64,000 nt of DNA, from assembly GCA_003415625.1 (NCBI GenBank), contig PYIU01000002.1:3844001-3908000 (forward strand), written 5' to 3'. Numbering within the stretch: the stretch's first letter is position 1; each line of letters starts with the position of its first letter. Source of the stretch: Aquanectria penicillioides. Its lineage: Eukaryota > Ascomycota > Sordariomycetes > Hypocreales > Nectriaceae. The position numbers and the translations under genes are program-made. Below, one piece after another: positions 1 through 10,593 of this stretch. The notes below the pieces were generated by a model. It made no database searches, had not been told where the DNA came from, and saw only the letters and a list, made by a program, of their open reading frames with translations.

Positions 1-3000
1 GTAAATTCCATTCCAGAGCTCGAAAGAGTCCTTTTTACTGTTGTTGTATGACATCCTGCTTGGTCAGCCTTTCTTTTGGGATTTCTTCAGCGCAACCACG
101 TCCGCGACCGCGCGACATGCCATGCCATGAGGCTTAGCGCTAACCACCAGTTTCAATCTATCCAAGAACATAAGAAGATACAAGGGGAGAGGAGCAGATT
201 GGTCGACGGCCGACGGATTCACCGACGCACCCAAGGGGGGGGAGGGGGAACTCGGCAGAGAGTCCATGTACCGTTGGTGGGAGAGTGGTATCGTATGTAG
301 GTACGTCGCATCGACAGCGGACATGAGCCTCGAGCCATGGAAGCATGGAGCGATGAGCATCAGCGTCAGCGTGAGCGTCGGACATCAGCAGCCCGGAGGC
401 AGTGTGAGTGTGATTGCGAGTGTGTGCGTGTGTGTAGGTAGGTATTCGTGTAGGTATCCGTATGAATACCTACATAGTGCACCATGGTAGCATAAGCGTC
501 AGCACTTGAGGACAGGATCCCGGGGCGCCAGGGTCTCAGCATCCCCCCTGGGCTGGGCTATCTCGCCCCGTTGGCTAGAGGCGCCGGTAGGTTTATACAA
601 TAGTCTTGCCCACAGTGGGATCCGCAGTGTCAGCCGCGCTCGCGGAGCTAACTCAACCGAGTTCACTGTGCGATGGGAGCGGGAGGCGGGTAGAGACCGT
701 CTGTCGTTGTCGTTGTCGTTGCGGACCATAGCAAGGCATACCGACACCAGATTGCAGAATGATAGCGTACGGCATATTTAGTCCGAGCTTGCGGTATTTG
801 TATAGCAGTGGGTGGACTTTTTACACGCCAAAAAAAAGAGGACCCCACCATATGTCTACGGTGCACTCAAGCACTCAATTCCCGTTGGGACAGTAAGAGA
901 GAGAGAGAGAGAGTGACACACGGGGAGAGATGAGGGGCTCCTTTCCCACCCCCCGGGTCCCGGCTCGTGGTCGACATGGGTTGAGTTGTCAGCCGCAGCG
1001 GCGTGCCCACTTTTTTTGCGTCCCAGGTTGAGTCGGCTGGAGTCTCATAGGGCCATAGGGCCGGTAGGGCAAGAAATTAATGGAGCAGCCATGGACAGCT
1101 CTGGAGCACTGCCACCTCAAGCACCGCTGTTTTGAGTGAGTGAGTGAGCGAGTGAGTGAGTGAGAGAGAGAGAGTGTGTGTGTGCGATCGTCCGTGTCGA
1201 CGTTGCAGTGGGTGCGGCCGTTTTTCAATGTTTTTTTTTTTTTCTTTTCTTGTTTGTTCCATCTTCCCTTACGACATTGATGATCGTCCTTTTCGAAACC
1301 TTGGCGAGTTCATGGGTGGCCGATGGAGATCCATGTGAACAATCCAATTGACGACGAAACGACACCTCCTGTGTTTTAAACAATGCACCTCCTCCGGCCG
1401 CTGCCAATCCCCGGGCTGGCTGCCCATGTAGAGAACAAAGTTCCTTGCTTGCCGGGCTTGCGTACCTACGCATACATATCTGTAGGTAGGTGGACAAGAT
1501 ACTGTGGACAGTAGGTACATACATGATAGACCGGTAGCACAGACATGCCCGAGTCAACTACATTAGTTACCTACCTACCTAGGTACTAGGTAGTCAATTA
1601 CTCCGTGCTGCAGGTCCCCTACAGTTCTCAATCTCCAATCCCGAATCCCTAATCCCCTTGAGGCCTTGGCCATTGTGGGCCCCGTCGCCGTCTGGTCGTC
1701 TCACTTGCCCTCTGAAGTTGCGGCGCCGCCTCAACTCGGTCCAGCCCCGACCCCCCGTTCAAATCTTGGCTTCTGCTGCCGTCCTCCACTGGCATCTCCT
1801 CAAAACCCCCCCCCGTCTCCCGTTGGGCTGACTGCTCGGCGTTTGTTGCTGACGCCCCCCACTTGCTCCCCACACGCCCCTCTTCAGCCTGGCTGACAAC
1901 GAGGTGGATTTCTTTTTTCTCTCTCTTTTACTAGGTACCCACCCGCGCCCCCCGGCCAAGCGTCTTCAGGGTCAGCCCGGGCAAAAGAAAAGAGGCGGCG
2001 TCCATACTTACATACATACATACATACCTACATACATATATATATGTACATACATACTGTACATACATCCATACTCCGTGCAGACAGATACATGTGCATG
2101 TGCCTCATCACACGCAACTCGCACACAGACACGCAACTGGGCTCCGTCTTACATGCAGTTACAGGATAGGTCGGACAGGCAGGCAGGCAGACAGCCGGAC
2201 ATGTGGGACTAAACTAGACCAGGCCAGGTCAGGCAAAACCCAAGCAGGGCTGGAAGTTGGATGCTGGATGCTGGATGCTGGTGTTCCATCCAAGCACCGG
2301 TAACAGCAAAAAGCAGCGCTCCGTGTGCGTGCGTTACGCACGTTTCCATGGACATGACCGCCGCCCATACTGTACAGGCTTTGGGCGAAATCCTGCAGCG
2401 CCGCGTCGAGGGATTGGCCCGTTGGCCTGCTGGGGATCGTGACACCAGACGCCGCGTGTGTACAGCCCCCTTCCAAAGCCACCAGGCGAGCCTCTCTGTC
2501 TCGCTGGCTTCAGGCAGGCTGAGGTCCCAGACGCAGCAAGAGGATGGAGAGGAACATGCCCTCGGCCGGCCTCGACTTCACACTGCCCGGAGACTGAGCC
2601 CACGGTACAGCACAGTACAGGGCTGTACAGTACAGTTTCTGAGAGCTGAACCCCCCGTCCCCGGGCGTCCTTGAACTAGTCCAGCCCAGTCCAGCCCCAG
2701 CCCAATCCTCGTCCAAGCCCACGCAAACCAGGCTCAGCGCCAACACCATCGGCAGCACCACCACCAGGTTTAGCGCTCTTGTAGTTTCCGCAGCAAGGGC
2801 AACGTCCGTCGTCTACTGGCTCTGACTGGCTTTCAACGGGTCTTTCAAAGGCTTGCACTGGGTCCCGTCCCCTTGCTTCCTTCCAGGTCTTCATCAGGTC
2901 CCCGTCAGGTCCCATCCTTTTTCTCACTTCCCCGGGTTGCCACCCCCCGGTCCGAGTAAGCCTACGCTTTTCGTCTCACCACCAGCAAATCTTACAACTT

Positions 3001-3396
3001 TCACCCACCACCGCCAGTTGAATCTCTTTTTCTTTTTGCTCTTTCTGGTTTCTGGTTTCTGGTTTCTGGTTTTTGGCTCTGGTTCTGCCTCTGACCCGTC
3101 GACGTCCGCCTGCACTCTCGATGCTGGAGCCCAACATTTCGATCCCGAATTCTACCACGACCACGACCACGACGACAGTAACTGCACCAACACCCTGCGG
3201 CTTCTAAGCCAAGCGTCCTCGCCACCTACGAATCCTCGACGACTTAGACAGGCATTCGTCTAGCCTTTACCCCCCCCCCCCCCCCAGTGCTTGGGATCCT
3301 GCAAAGGAGACGGGGAAACTATCGCTTCAGATTAAACTCGTCTTTTGAGTCGCTCTTCAAACCACCTCGAATAATTTTCGCATTTATCAATTAGCC
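1..3396. other. Gene-free upstream region with microsatellites
   Basis: No coding model is supported here; the open frames are short, overlapping and low-complexity. The stretch holds simple repeats: a GA run near 897-914, a GTGA/GAGA/GTGT tract at about 1136-1186, a CATA/ATAC tract at about 2005-2060, four TTTCTGG copies at about 3046-3078 and a run of about 15 C at 3270-3285. The last 500 bases are pyrimidine-rich and probably are the promoter and 5' leader of the gene starting at 3397 (inference). Confidence 0.6.
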
Positions 3397-4613
3397 ATGG
3401 ATCGATTGGGTCTTCGTGACAACCCTCTCACGGAATTTCCCAACGCACAAGTCGATATGGCAACCGCCACGTCGGCCAAGTCATCGCAATCAACTGGCAG
3501 TGGGAGCGGCGTCGATAATTCCAAGGATGACGGCAACAATGCGGGGGGCTCCGGCCTCTCAAACTACGTTGTCTTCAACACCAGTGACTTCGGCGTTTTC
3601 ACAAGCGGAGTCACCGCCCACAGCATCAACTATACTTTGAATGATGATGTCGAGTTGAAGAAATTGGTTTGGCAAGTGGATGTAAACAACCAAGGCTACC
3701 AAGAGAAGTGGTCTGGGGACAAGTCCACCAAACAAGCTGCCGATAGCCCTCTCGTCGCTGGTGAGTCTTGCAACTCGCTCCCTGATTATCATTGATTTCC
3801 GTGAATTGCTGACAATTCTTCCCCTCGATAGTCACCAACGTTGGCGCAACCTTTGACTTTTCGAAACTCGAGGATCAATTTTTTACCCTCAACATGCGAC
3901 TCGTCATTAATTGGGCCACCAATAAGTTTGCAGGAAACACCTCGTCTCAAGCCTTTGCGGTCTTGAGAGAGGGGGCGAGCGATGGCGAAAAGAGCCAAGA
4001 AACTCGGTCTCTTTCTGTAGTCAACAGCATGACGGCTGCCGTCGAGTCCATCACGGCCACCTCTACTTCTGTGTCGGCAACTGCCACCAACAGCAGCGGC
4101 AGCGAAATCGGCGCCGGTACCGCTCCCGGCGATTCTTCTTCCAGCGGCGGCGGCGGAGGCCTGGGCACAGGCGCTATCGTGGGCATTGTTGTTGGCGTAG
4201 TTGGAGGGCTCCTCCTTCTTGGTCTCGTGGCATTCTTCCTGCTTCGTAAACGCCGCAACAACAAGAAGGTTGCAACTGGGTACACTGGCACAGACTCGGC
4301 CAATGCTTACATGGTGGACAAGGAAACCCAGGGCCGTGCCACCACCGACTCCCCGCATTCCCCTTACTCGGACGAGAACATCCAGCCTGTCCCCAGCGAC
4401 AACGTTGCCCGCGACGAACCCGCGACCACGGCTCTTCCTCGAACCTCTACGTCCGGCTCCCAGACCGCTCGCGGTGGTGCCGAGACTCCCCAGGGAGTAT
4501 CAACGAACGTGGCCCATCTTGTGGAAGACGGCATGACGGAAGACGAGATCCGAAGGTTGGAGGAAGAGGAGCGACAGCTAGACGACGAAATCGAGCGCGC
4601 AGCGAGACGGTAG
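3397..4613 (+). CDS. Single-pass membrane protein, uncharacterised
   Basis: Two exons, 3397-3760 and 3832-4613, joined across a 71-nt GT-AG intron with a branch-like GCTGAC near 3808; the product is 381 residues. The first 20 residues are polar, so there is no classical signal peptide. Residues about 50-165 form a compact, non-repetitive region, followed by a Ser/Thr/Gly-rich stalk (about 190-230). One strongly hydrophobic helix rich in Gly, Val and Leu lies at about 236-259 and is followed at once by RKRRNNKK, so the tail should be cytosolic. The tail is Pro/Ser/Thr-rich and ends in an acidic and basic helix. The layout (outside domain, Ser/Thr stalk, helix, basic tail) resembles fungal Mid2/Wsc-type wall sensors, but no Cys-rich WSC domain is visible, so the role is not assigned. 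Start context is CAATTAGCCATGG. Confidence 0.82.
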
Positions 4614-5504
4614 TGCTGCGTCACCGCAATGAAACGGACCCGTCATGCCCTGCTTTCGTGCGTCATGGAGATTGGAGTTATTTCGGCCATGTGCTTGTTG
4701 TGTTTTACGTACTATTTTTTTTTTGGATGTTCAATTTCTGGATTGGTTGCTCTATTATTACCCTTCTTCGTTCGTTCATCTTGCTTAGCGTTACCATACC
4801 CCATGGTGTTCATGCCAATGGCCCGCCGGGATTGGAAAGGGACCTGCAGTTGGCAGGAGGAAAGGGGAAAGGCAGGTTGGCAGCTTGTTTGAAAGAAAAT
4901 AAATACCATGGTTGCGATGTGAAATGATGGAGAAAGAGAGAGAGAGAGGAGGAGAGACAGAGGAAGAGAGAGAGAGAGGAACCTAAAAAACCCTTTTAGT
5001 ATTTATTCTGAACGTACATTTTTTCCCCCTTCTTAATAGTGATTGACTCTGTGCAACCTCCCCCCTGGTCTCTGGCACGTCGGCCGCCCTCTTTGCCATG
5101 TGATAATTCGCCACGGATCTGATTGTCAAAGCCTCGAGTTTGAGCCATTTTTAGTATAAAATCTGATGAACAATAACAAAAACTGAAACCCTTGAACCGT
5201 TTCCTACCCTCTTGTGAAAGACCATTTGATATAGGGGGTTACAACAAGATAATCATACATTGTGGTTGCTTAAACCGCAAGTCTCATGCCACGAGAATTG
5301 CCAATACCCAAGACAAAGATAAGGAAAAAAAAAAAAAAAAAAAAAGAAAAACCCGAACCTGCCCCTTCTTTCCGAACCCATCTACACTATCAGACACTTG
5401 AGGGGGAGCGACCCTCCCACATTTGCCGTATCGCCTCCTGGTTCCGTTCTACAAGGTGTAATCTTTAACCGTCCATCCTACTCGCTGCTTCTGGCTCGTC
5501 ACAC
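4614..5504. other. Convergent intergenic region
   Basis: 3' ends of the membrane-protein gene and TVP23 face each other. It contains a GA-rich tract (about 4931-4980) and a run of about 20 A near 5323-5343. No gene seen. Confidence 0.6.
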
Positions 5505-6398
5505 TCAGCCGCGCGTGAACCAGCGGCTGACCATGTTGGTAGCAAGGCTGCTGGCAATGTTTCCGGTGCTGAAGGCGCTGCCAGCCAAGTTGGATGCCTG
5601 GCTGAACTTGTCGCATCGGGAGAAGGCCAGGGTGTTCATAATGGTAAGGACAAGAGCGATGACTACAAATGAGGTTCAACGTTAGCTCATGATCGCAACT
5701 GGAATTGGGATTGCGGGATCTAGTTGGGATTTCCCGTTTTATCCTCAATGGATCATCGTTTCTAGGCAAGACATGGGGGTTGACGTACTGACGAGGGGCA
5801 GCCAGAGGAACTGCAGTCGGACAAGGGCGAGGATGAACATCAGCACCCACAACATGGGCTGGATGTAGAGGGCGAGCCAGAAGAATCGGGAGTCGGTGGG
5901 GTTGATGACCTTGGTGCCAGGTTCGCTGCTCTCAAAGACCCAGTGCGAGTCGCCAGATTGAGGGTCGACTTCATTCCACCAACGCAAGCCTACCAGGCGA
6001 CGTCCAGCGATGTTCTTGAGGTAGTAGAAGTCGGCGGCGAGGAGGAGGATGGTGATGATGAAGATCATGATCCTAAAGAGCGGGGAAAAAAAACCTGTTA
6101 GTCGTGCGTTCCTCTGATTCTATTCTAGGATGGCATCGCTATCGAGGATGAGGAAGAGGAAGTCGGGGAGGGGAGGGAAGGGCGTCAGACGTACATGCTG
6201 CCTATTACCCAGAGACCAAGGAAGTAGATGACGACGCTTGCTGGAGTGGCATATTAGCAATTGTTTCTTTCCATTCGAATGCCCCCGAGACACAGGAGGC
6301 GACTCACATATACGGATGGCCAGGAAGGTCAAGAGGGTGATGGGATGCGCGCTCAGGCGCCAGCTTAGGGAGCCCGCCGCGGGTTGCGTGGCATCCAT
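5505..6398 (-). CDS. TVP23: Golgi membrane protein TVP23
   Basis: Four exons on the minus strand: 6398-6308, 6240-6195, 6072-5789 and 5662-5505, with introns of 67, 122 and 126 nt; 192 residues, the usual size for the family. The protein starts [15 protein letters not shown], then has hydrophobic segments ([48 protein letters not shown]), the family-typical block [13 protein letters not shown], and two further helices ([30 protein letters not shown]), ending in FTRG. This is the DUF846/TVP23 family: a tetraspanning protein of late Golgi vesicles involved in vesicle trafficking, known from yeast. All splice phases close cleanly, and no frameshift is needed. It is divergent from the lyase gene to its right. 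Confidence 0.93.
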
Positions 6399-7170
6399 GG
6401 CGAGGAGCTGTTTGGCGGAAGTGGACGGGATGCGGCTTCGCGAGCGAATGCGCGCAAGGGCATACGAGGGCGAAGGCGAGAGGGCGAGCGATGAGAGCGG
6501 CGCCGCAGCTGCACAGGCGATGAGGATGCTGGCGGTGATGGTTGATGAAGGCGAAGGCGAAGTCGTAGTCGTCGTCGGTTTGTCGATTGAACACCTGGAA
6601 TCTTTCTCGTAGGAGGGCTGACTGAGCTGGAGCTAACAAGCCAGGGGATCTTCAGTCAGTGGGGCGAGGTACGTACCTCGATTTCACACGTTGACCGCTG
6701 ACTGCGGTGCGTTGGAGGACGGGAGCGCTGGAGCTGGATCGTCCCCTGGCGGTGTGCAGCGGCAGAAACCCACTGGCCACTGTAGGTAGTTGAGCGCCGT
6801 GAGCGCCGTGGGCGCAAGCGTCATAGCTCGGGAGCCATGAGCGGGAGGCAGCTTTTGGTTTTTGGCTCTCGGCTTATAAGTCGTCAAGTCGGCATCGGCA
6901 TCTTGGCCCCGGTGCATTCCCTCTTCAACATTTCTTCAATCCTCTGCCATCCTGCTCCGTCCAACGCAAGTTTGGCTTATGCGCTGTTGAGCACGACAGC
7001 TCAATTCCTCCTCGAATCTTTTGCTTACCCATTTTCCATCCTTCAAGTACCTCCCCACCTACCAACCTACTACCTAGGTAGATGTAAGTTATAGAGTCTC
7101 CAACACGGCGCCGACGACACATCTGGATTTGGGCAAACGGTGACGACATCACCACCACATCGCCGTCACC
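6399..7170. promoter_or_regulatory. Divergent promoter region, TVP23 / lyase-like gene
   Basis: 772 bases between two divergent start codons; it must hold both promoters. No convincing coding sequence. The motif CTACCTAGGTAG lies about 90 bases before the right-hand start (about 7071-7082). Confidence 0.5.
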
Positions 7171-8198
7171 ATGGCCGCAAGATCGCCCTCAATTATCCGC
7201 CGCTCTCTCCTCTATGGTACCAGGATGCCCTTCAGGTTTTGTCACCCTCGTAGGCCGTGATGGCTGACCAAACACCCACCAGTCCCTGGCTCATCTCAGA
7301 AAATGCTCACAAAGTCTCTGGGTCTCCGCTCCGACAATGTTACCTACGACCTCGAAGACTCCGTCACCCCCTCTCTCAAGGCTGAAGCTCGCACAATGTT
7401 GATGAACCATCTTTCTGAGCTCAAGGCTCGCCCTTCTTCCATCGGCGAGATTGCTGTCCGAGTCAACGCTCCGTCGACACCCCACCTGATAGCCGACCTC
7501 GCGCTCGCAGCGCAACCCCACGTCGACGCCGTCGTCGTCCCCAAAGTGAATTCCCCTCACGACTTGACTCTGGTCACCGATGTCCTGCGAACTGTTGCCC
7601 CGGGACGTCATGCAACCGACGATGCCCCAATCCCATCAAGATCATCGCTCTCATCGAGTCCGCTCGCGCCGTCATGGACCTGCGTGCCATTTCCAAGGCC
7701 TCGCCCTACCTGAGCGGCTTCATTTTTGCCGCCGAAGACTTCGCCCTCGATTTGTCTCTGACTCGAACTCCGTCTCTTACAGAGTTCCTCTTTGCCAGAT
7801 CCGCCATCGTGACCGCCGCTCGAGCTGCTGAGTTGCCTAGCACAATTGACCTGGTCTGCACTTCGTACCAAGGGGAGCAAGGCATTCAGAGACTGGAAGA
7901 AGAATGCGCCGGTGGCAAGTCTCTCGGTTTTAATGGAAAACAGTGTATTCACCCGAGCCAGATTGAAACTGTCCAGCGCATGTTTGCTCCGGACCCACAG
8001 GAGGTTGAATGGGCTGTGAGAGTTTCTATAGCCGACCGGAAAGCTGCCGCCTCAGGAAGAGGAGCTTGGACCTTGGATGGCAAGATGATTGATGCCCCCG
8101 TCGTCGGAAAAGCCAATGCCGTCATTGCAAGAGCTGAACAATGTGCCATTGATGTACGGAGCCTGCGGACTAAATGGAAGGACCAGGAGCCCGAATAG
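7171..8198 (+). CDS. Citramalyl-CoA lyase-like (HpcH/HpaI aldolase), one-base frameshift
   Basis: Exons 7171-7216 and 7283-8198, joined by a 66-nt intron (branch GCTGACC near 7262) that restores [14 protein letters not shown] at the N-terminus; the ATG has a strong context, GTCACCATGG. The protein belongs to the HpcH/HpaI aldolase / citrate-lyase beta family, like human CLYBL: Mg2+-dependent C-C cleavage of acyl-CoA esters. Seen motifs are [28 protein letters not shown] (metal site) and [13 protein letters not shown]. After TDDAP the frame breaks at 7625-7628 in a run of four C and resumes as [19 protein letters not shown] one base out; one missing base gives 320 residues, normal for the family. 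No plausible intron fits, since it would delete conserved sequence. A sequencing or assembly deletion is likelier than a pseudogene. Mitochondrial location is possible but not shown. Confidence 0.88.
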
Positions 8199-8269
8199 AT
8201 ATTCAGCTGGGCAATTGTGTCCCCATTGTATGTATGTCCCATATTATGTGAATAATGCCAGTCTCCTTG

Positions 8270-10593
8270 CTACGTAAATCGGGTTGGTTGCCAGAATGGC
8301 CCCATTTCTGGTCCCTCATCAGCTCCTCCTCCAGTGGCAGGTTGACCCTCCTGAGCCCTAGAGCCATCTGTCTGACCATACTCAATGCCAAAATTGTCTT
8401 GCAGCCACTGCGACTCGGTCCACTTCGTCTGAACTTCGGTCTCAATTCGATCAATGAATTGTTTCATTGTTTCGTTGATTCCACCCCACTCCTCGGGTTG
8501 CAACTTCTCATTGTCCATTGGCTTGCCTTGTGCAACTCGTTTTGGGAATGCTATTCGGTTCGCCGAGAGAGGAAGAGAATCTGCGAGTTGCCGAGAATTC
8601 TGTTTAGTTTCAAGCCAAAAATCAGGCAATTGATCTCGCATTGTAGAGGAATTGTTAGTAGGATAAATGAATGGGCCAGGTTGGTGCTGATTATCTTCCC
8701 CGAAGCAATGCATCCCTCTTTCATCAACTCCTGGTTGGTTGCATATTTGGTCCTCGTACACTTGTGAATCTAAAATAGTCTGCTTGGTGCCCCCTAGCAA
8801 TAGCGAATTGGCAACGGTACTTCCTTCTTGCATCGGCTGACAAAAATATCTTGTCCCCAGGCCGAGGTGGTTCTGGGTTTCATACCGGTTGATGTACCCT
8901 GGGAGTTCCCCTTGAGCTTCCTCGACCTTTGAAGGAATATTGGGTAGTGGAGAACCAAACCCACTGAAGCTAATATTTAGGCCATCGAGAGCTGAAACCC
9001 GGGCATTCGTTGGTGGTATATCGTCTGGGCGCACCTTGATTCCCCCATCCTCAACCTCCGTGGAAGAGTTGAGTCTCTTTTCATTGAAATTATCATCGGA
9101 TTTTTCGTGAAAAGGGCTCATGATGCGCCTATTTTCTGGATGTAGCCTTGGAGTCACCATAGTGCCCTTGTCTTCGTACTGGGGAGCTGAGGAAGTTGGT
9201 TTGCTTCCATTACATCCTTCTCCCAAACCTCTATCCATGGAATTGCATTGAGTTCCCTGATCCTTGTGAATAGTTTCGAATTCTTTGATAATGATTCCAG
9301 TGCCAGAATAAACACCTGTCTCGACGAGCGCCTGCGTGATAGCCTCGTGGTCATGTGAGCAGAGACTGGCTGCGGGCATCCCGGCAACTTCATCCCCAGA
9401 ACTTGGTAGATTATTTCCGGAATTATCGATCTTTCCCTCCCGGTTTGACTTTATCGTACAGGCGTAATCGTTTAGATGGCGGTTCTGTTCTTGAAAACTC
9501 TTCTTCCTCTTTTGACTCGATGGTAGCTGAATTGTGTTTGGTGACCGAATCTTCACCTTTTTGGAACGAATTTTTGAAGAAAGGTTTGGGTTAGATGCAA
9601 AACGCATCTCCTTTGTTTCCCCAGGTTGGAGCTATCTTTCACCTGGGTTTACAACGAGATCCTCGTCCTGACTAGAGTTACCGATGCTGCTCTCATGTTG
9701 CTGCCTCAGGACTCCTGTACAAGTTTCTTGACAGGAATTTGAAGCTTCTCGAAACTCCAAGAAGGCCATATCGTTGAAATCAAGATCAGACACTATGCTT
9801 GTTAACTATGATATACAGGGGACTTGACACGGCGTACATTTGTTTGCGTTGGTAGAACTTCTTCCATTCACAAAAAGACCGGCAGTCAAATCCGGTTTCA
9901 TCTTGAGCATTGATTAGTATAAATTTTCAGATGATTAGCGTCCCTTTTGTTGTGACTTGCAGTCAATCTCTTGTCTGGGACGGCCTTGGATCTGAAATTG
10001 AACATGACATCCCGACTTGATCGAAGCTGCGATTTTGATGGACGTTGTCCTGATCGCTTTCTTCTCGACTCGGACTTGACACCGACCAGAGATCTCTGTT
10101 TGCTTGTTTCGTATCGACCAGGGCGAGTTTTTCGCCTTGGCTTCTTCTCATACACTGATTCGTCAGAGATGGCCGATCGAGTTTCGTAAGACCGTGCATG
10201 GCGTTTCCTGGCACCCTTGTGGTATAAAACAAGACTGGATGGGGAGTTGGAACTGTTTATGTTTTGCGAATTTACCGGACTCGATATAATTACACAGTCG
10301 TTAGAGAGACGACGCATGCGCCGTTGGGTGTCTGGTCGCTTGGTGAGATCGATCCCTGCAACTGGGAGGTTGTTGGGATACCAGCCTAACATACCGCCGT
10401 CTGGGATGCCTCCACCCTCTCCCCCCACATCGGAAGTGTCGATTTGGGAGCTCTGAACTTGATCTAGCCATGATCGAACGTAGGAATTTCCATCCGAATC
10501 ACGAATTGGAAGCTCATTTGTGGGCCGAGCCGAGTTTTGGTTGGAGGAGTTGACACTGCGGTGGTGAAGGCGACGGTTTTGAGAGTGATTCAT
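8270..10593 (-). CDS. Uncharacterised 725-residue basic protein
   Basis: Minus-strand model with exons 10593-9961, 9901-9838, 9792-9653 and 9610-8270. The first intron (9960-9902) has a GCAAGT donor, i.e. GC-AG, with branch ATACTAATC; splicing it gives VPDKRLTMKPDLTAGLFVNG, a continuous, conserved-looking stretch. The second intron is 45 nt and the third 42 nt; the third is in frame but contains a stop, so it must be removed. I do not recognise a domain. The N-terminal 210 residues are rich in Ser, Asn and Arg with several basic clusters (PRRKTRPGRYE; ESRRKRSGQRPSKSQ), which suggests a nuclear protein. The C-terminal half is polar and largely disordered-looking, ending near a Trp/Gln-rich EVQTKWTESQWLQDNFG segment. 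An in-frame start 60 codons upstream (10773) is possible but that sequence looks non-coding. Only 71 bases separate its stop from that of the lyase-like gene. Confidence 0.68.

Noticed and set aside
7574..7640. Intron inside the lyase-like gene to explain the frame break
   Set aside because: Any GT-AG choice would delete conserved enzyme sequence and none has a branch site; a missing base fits better.
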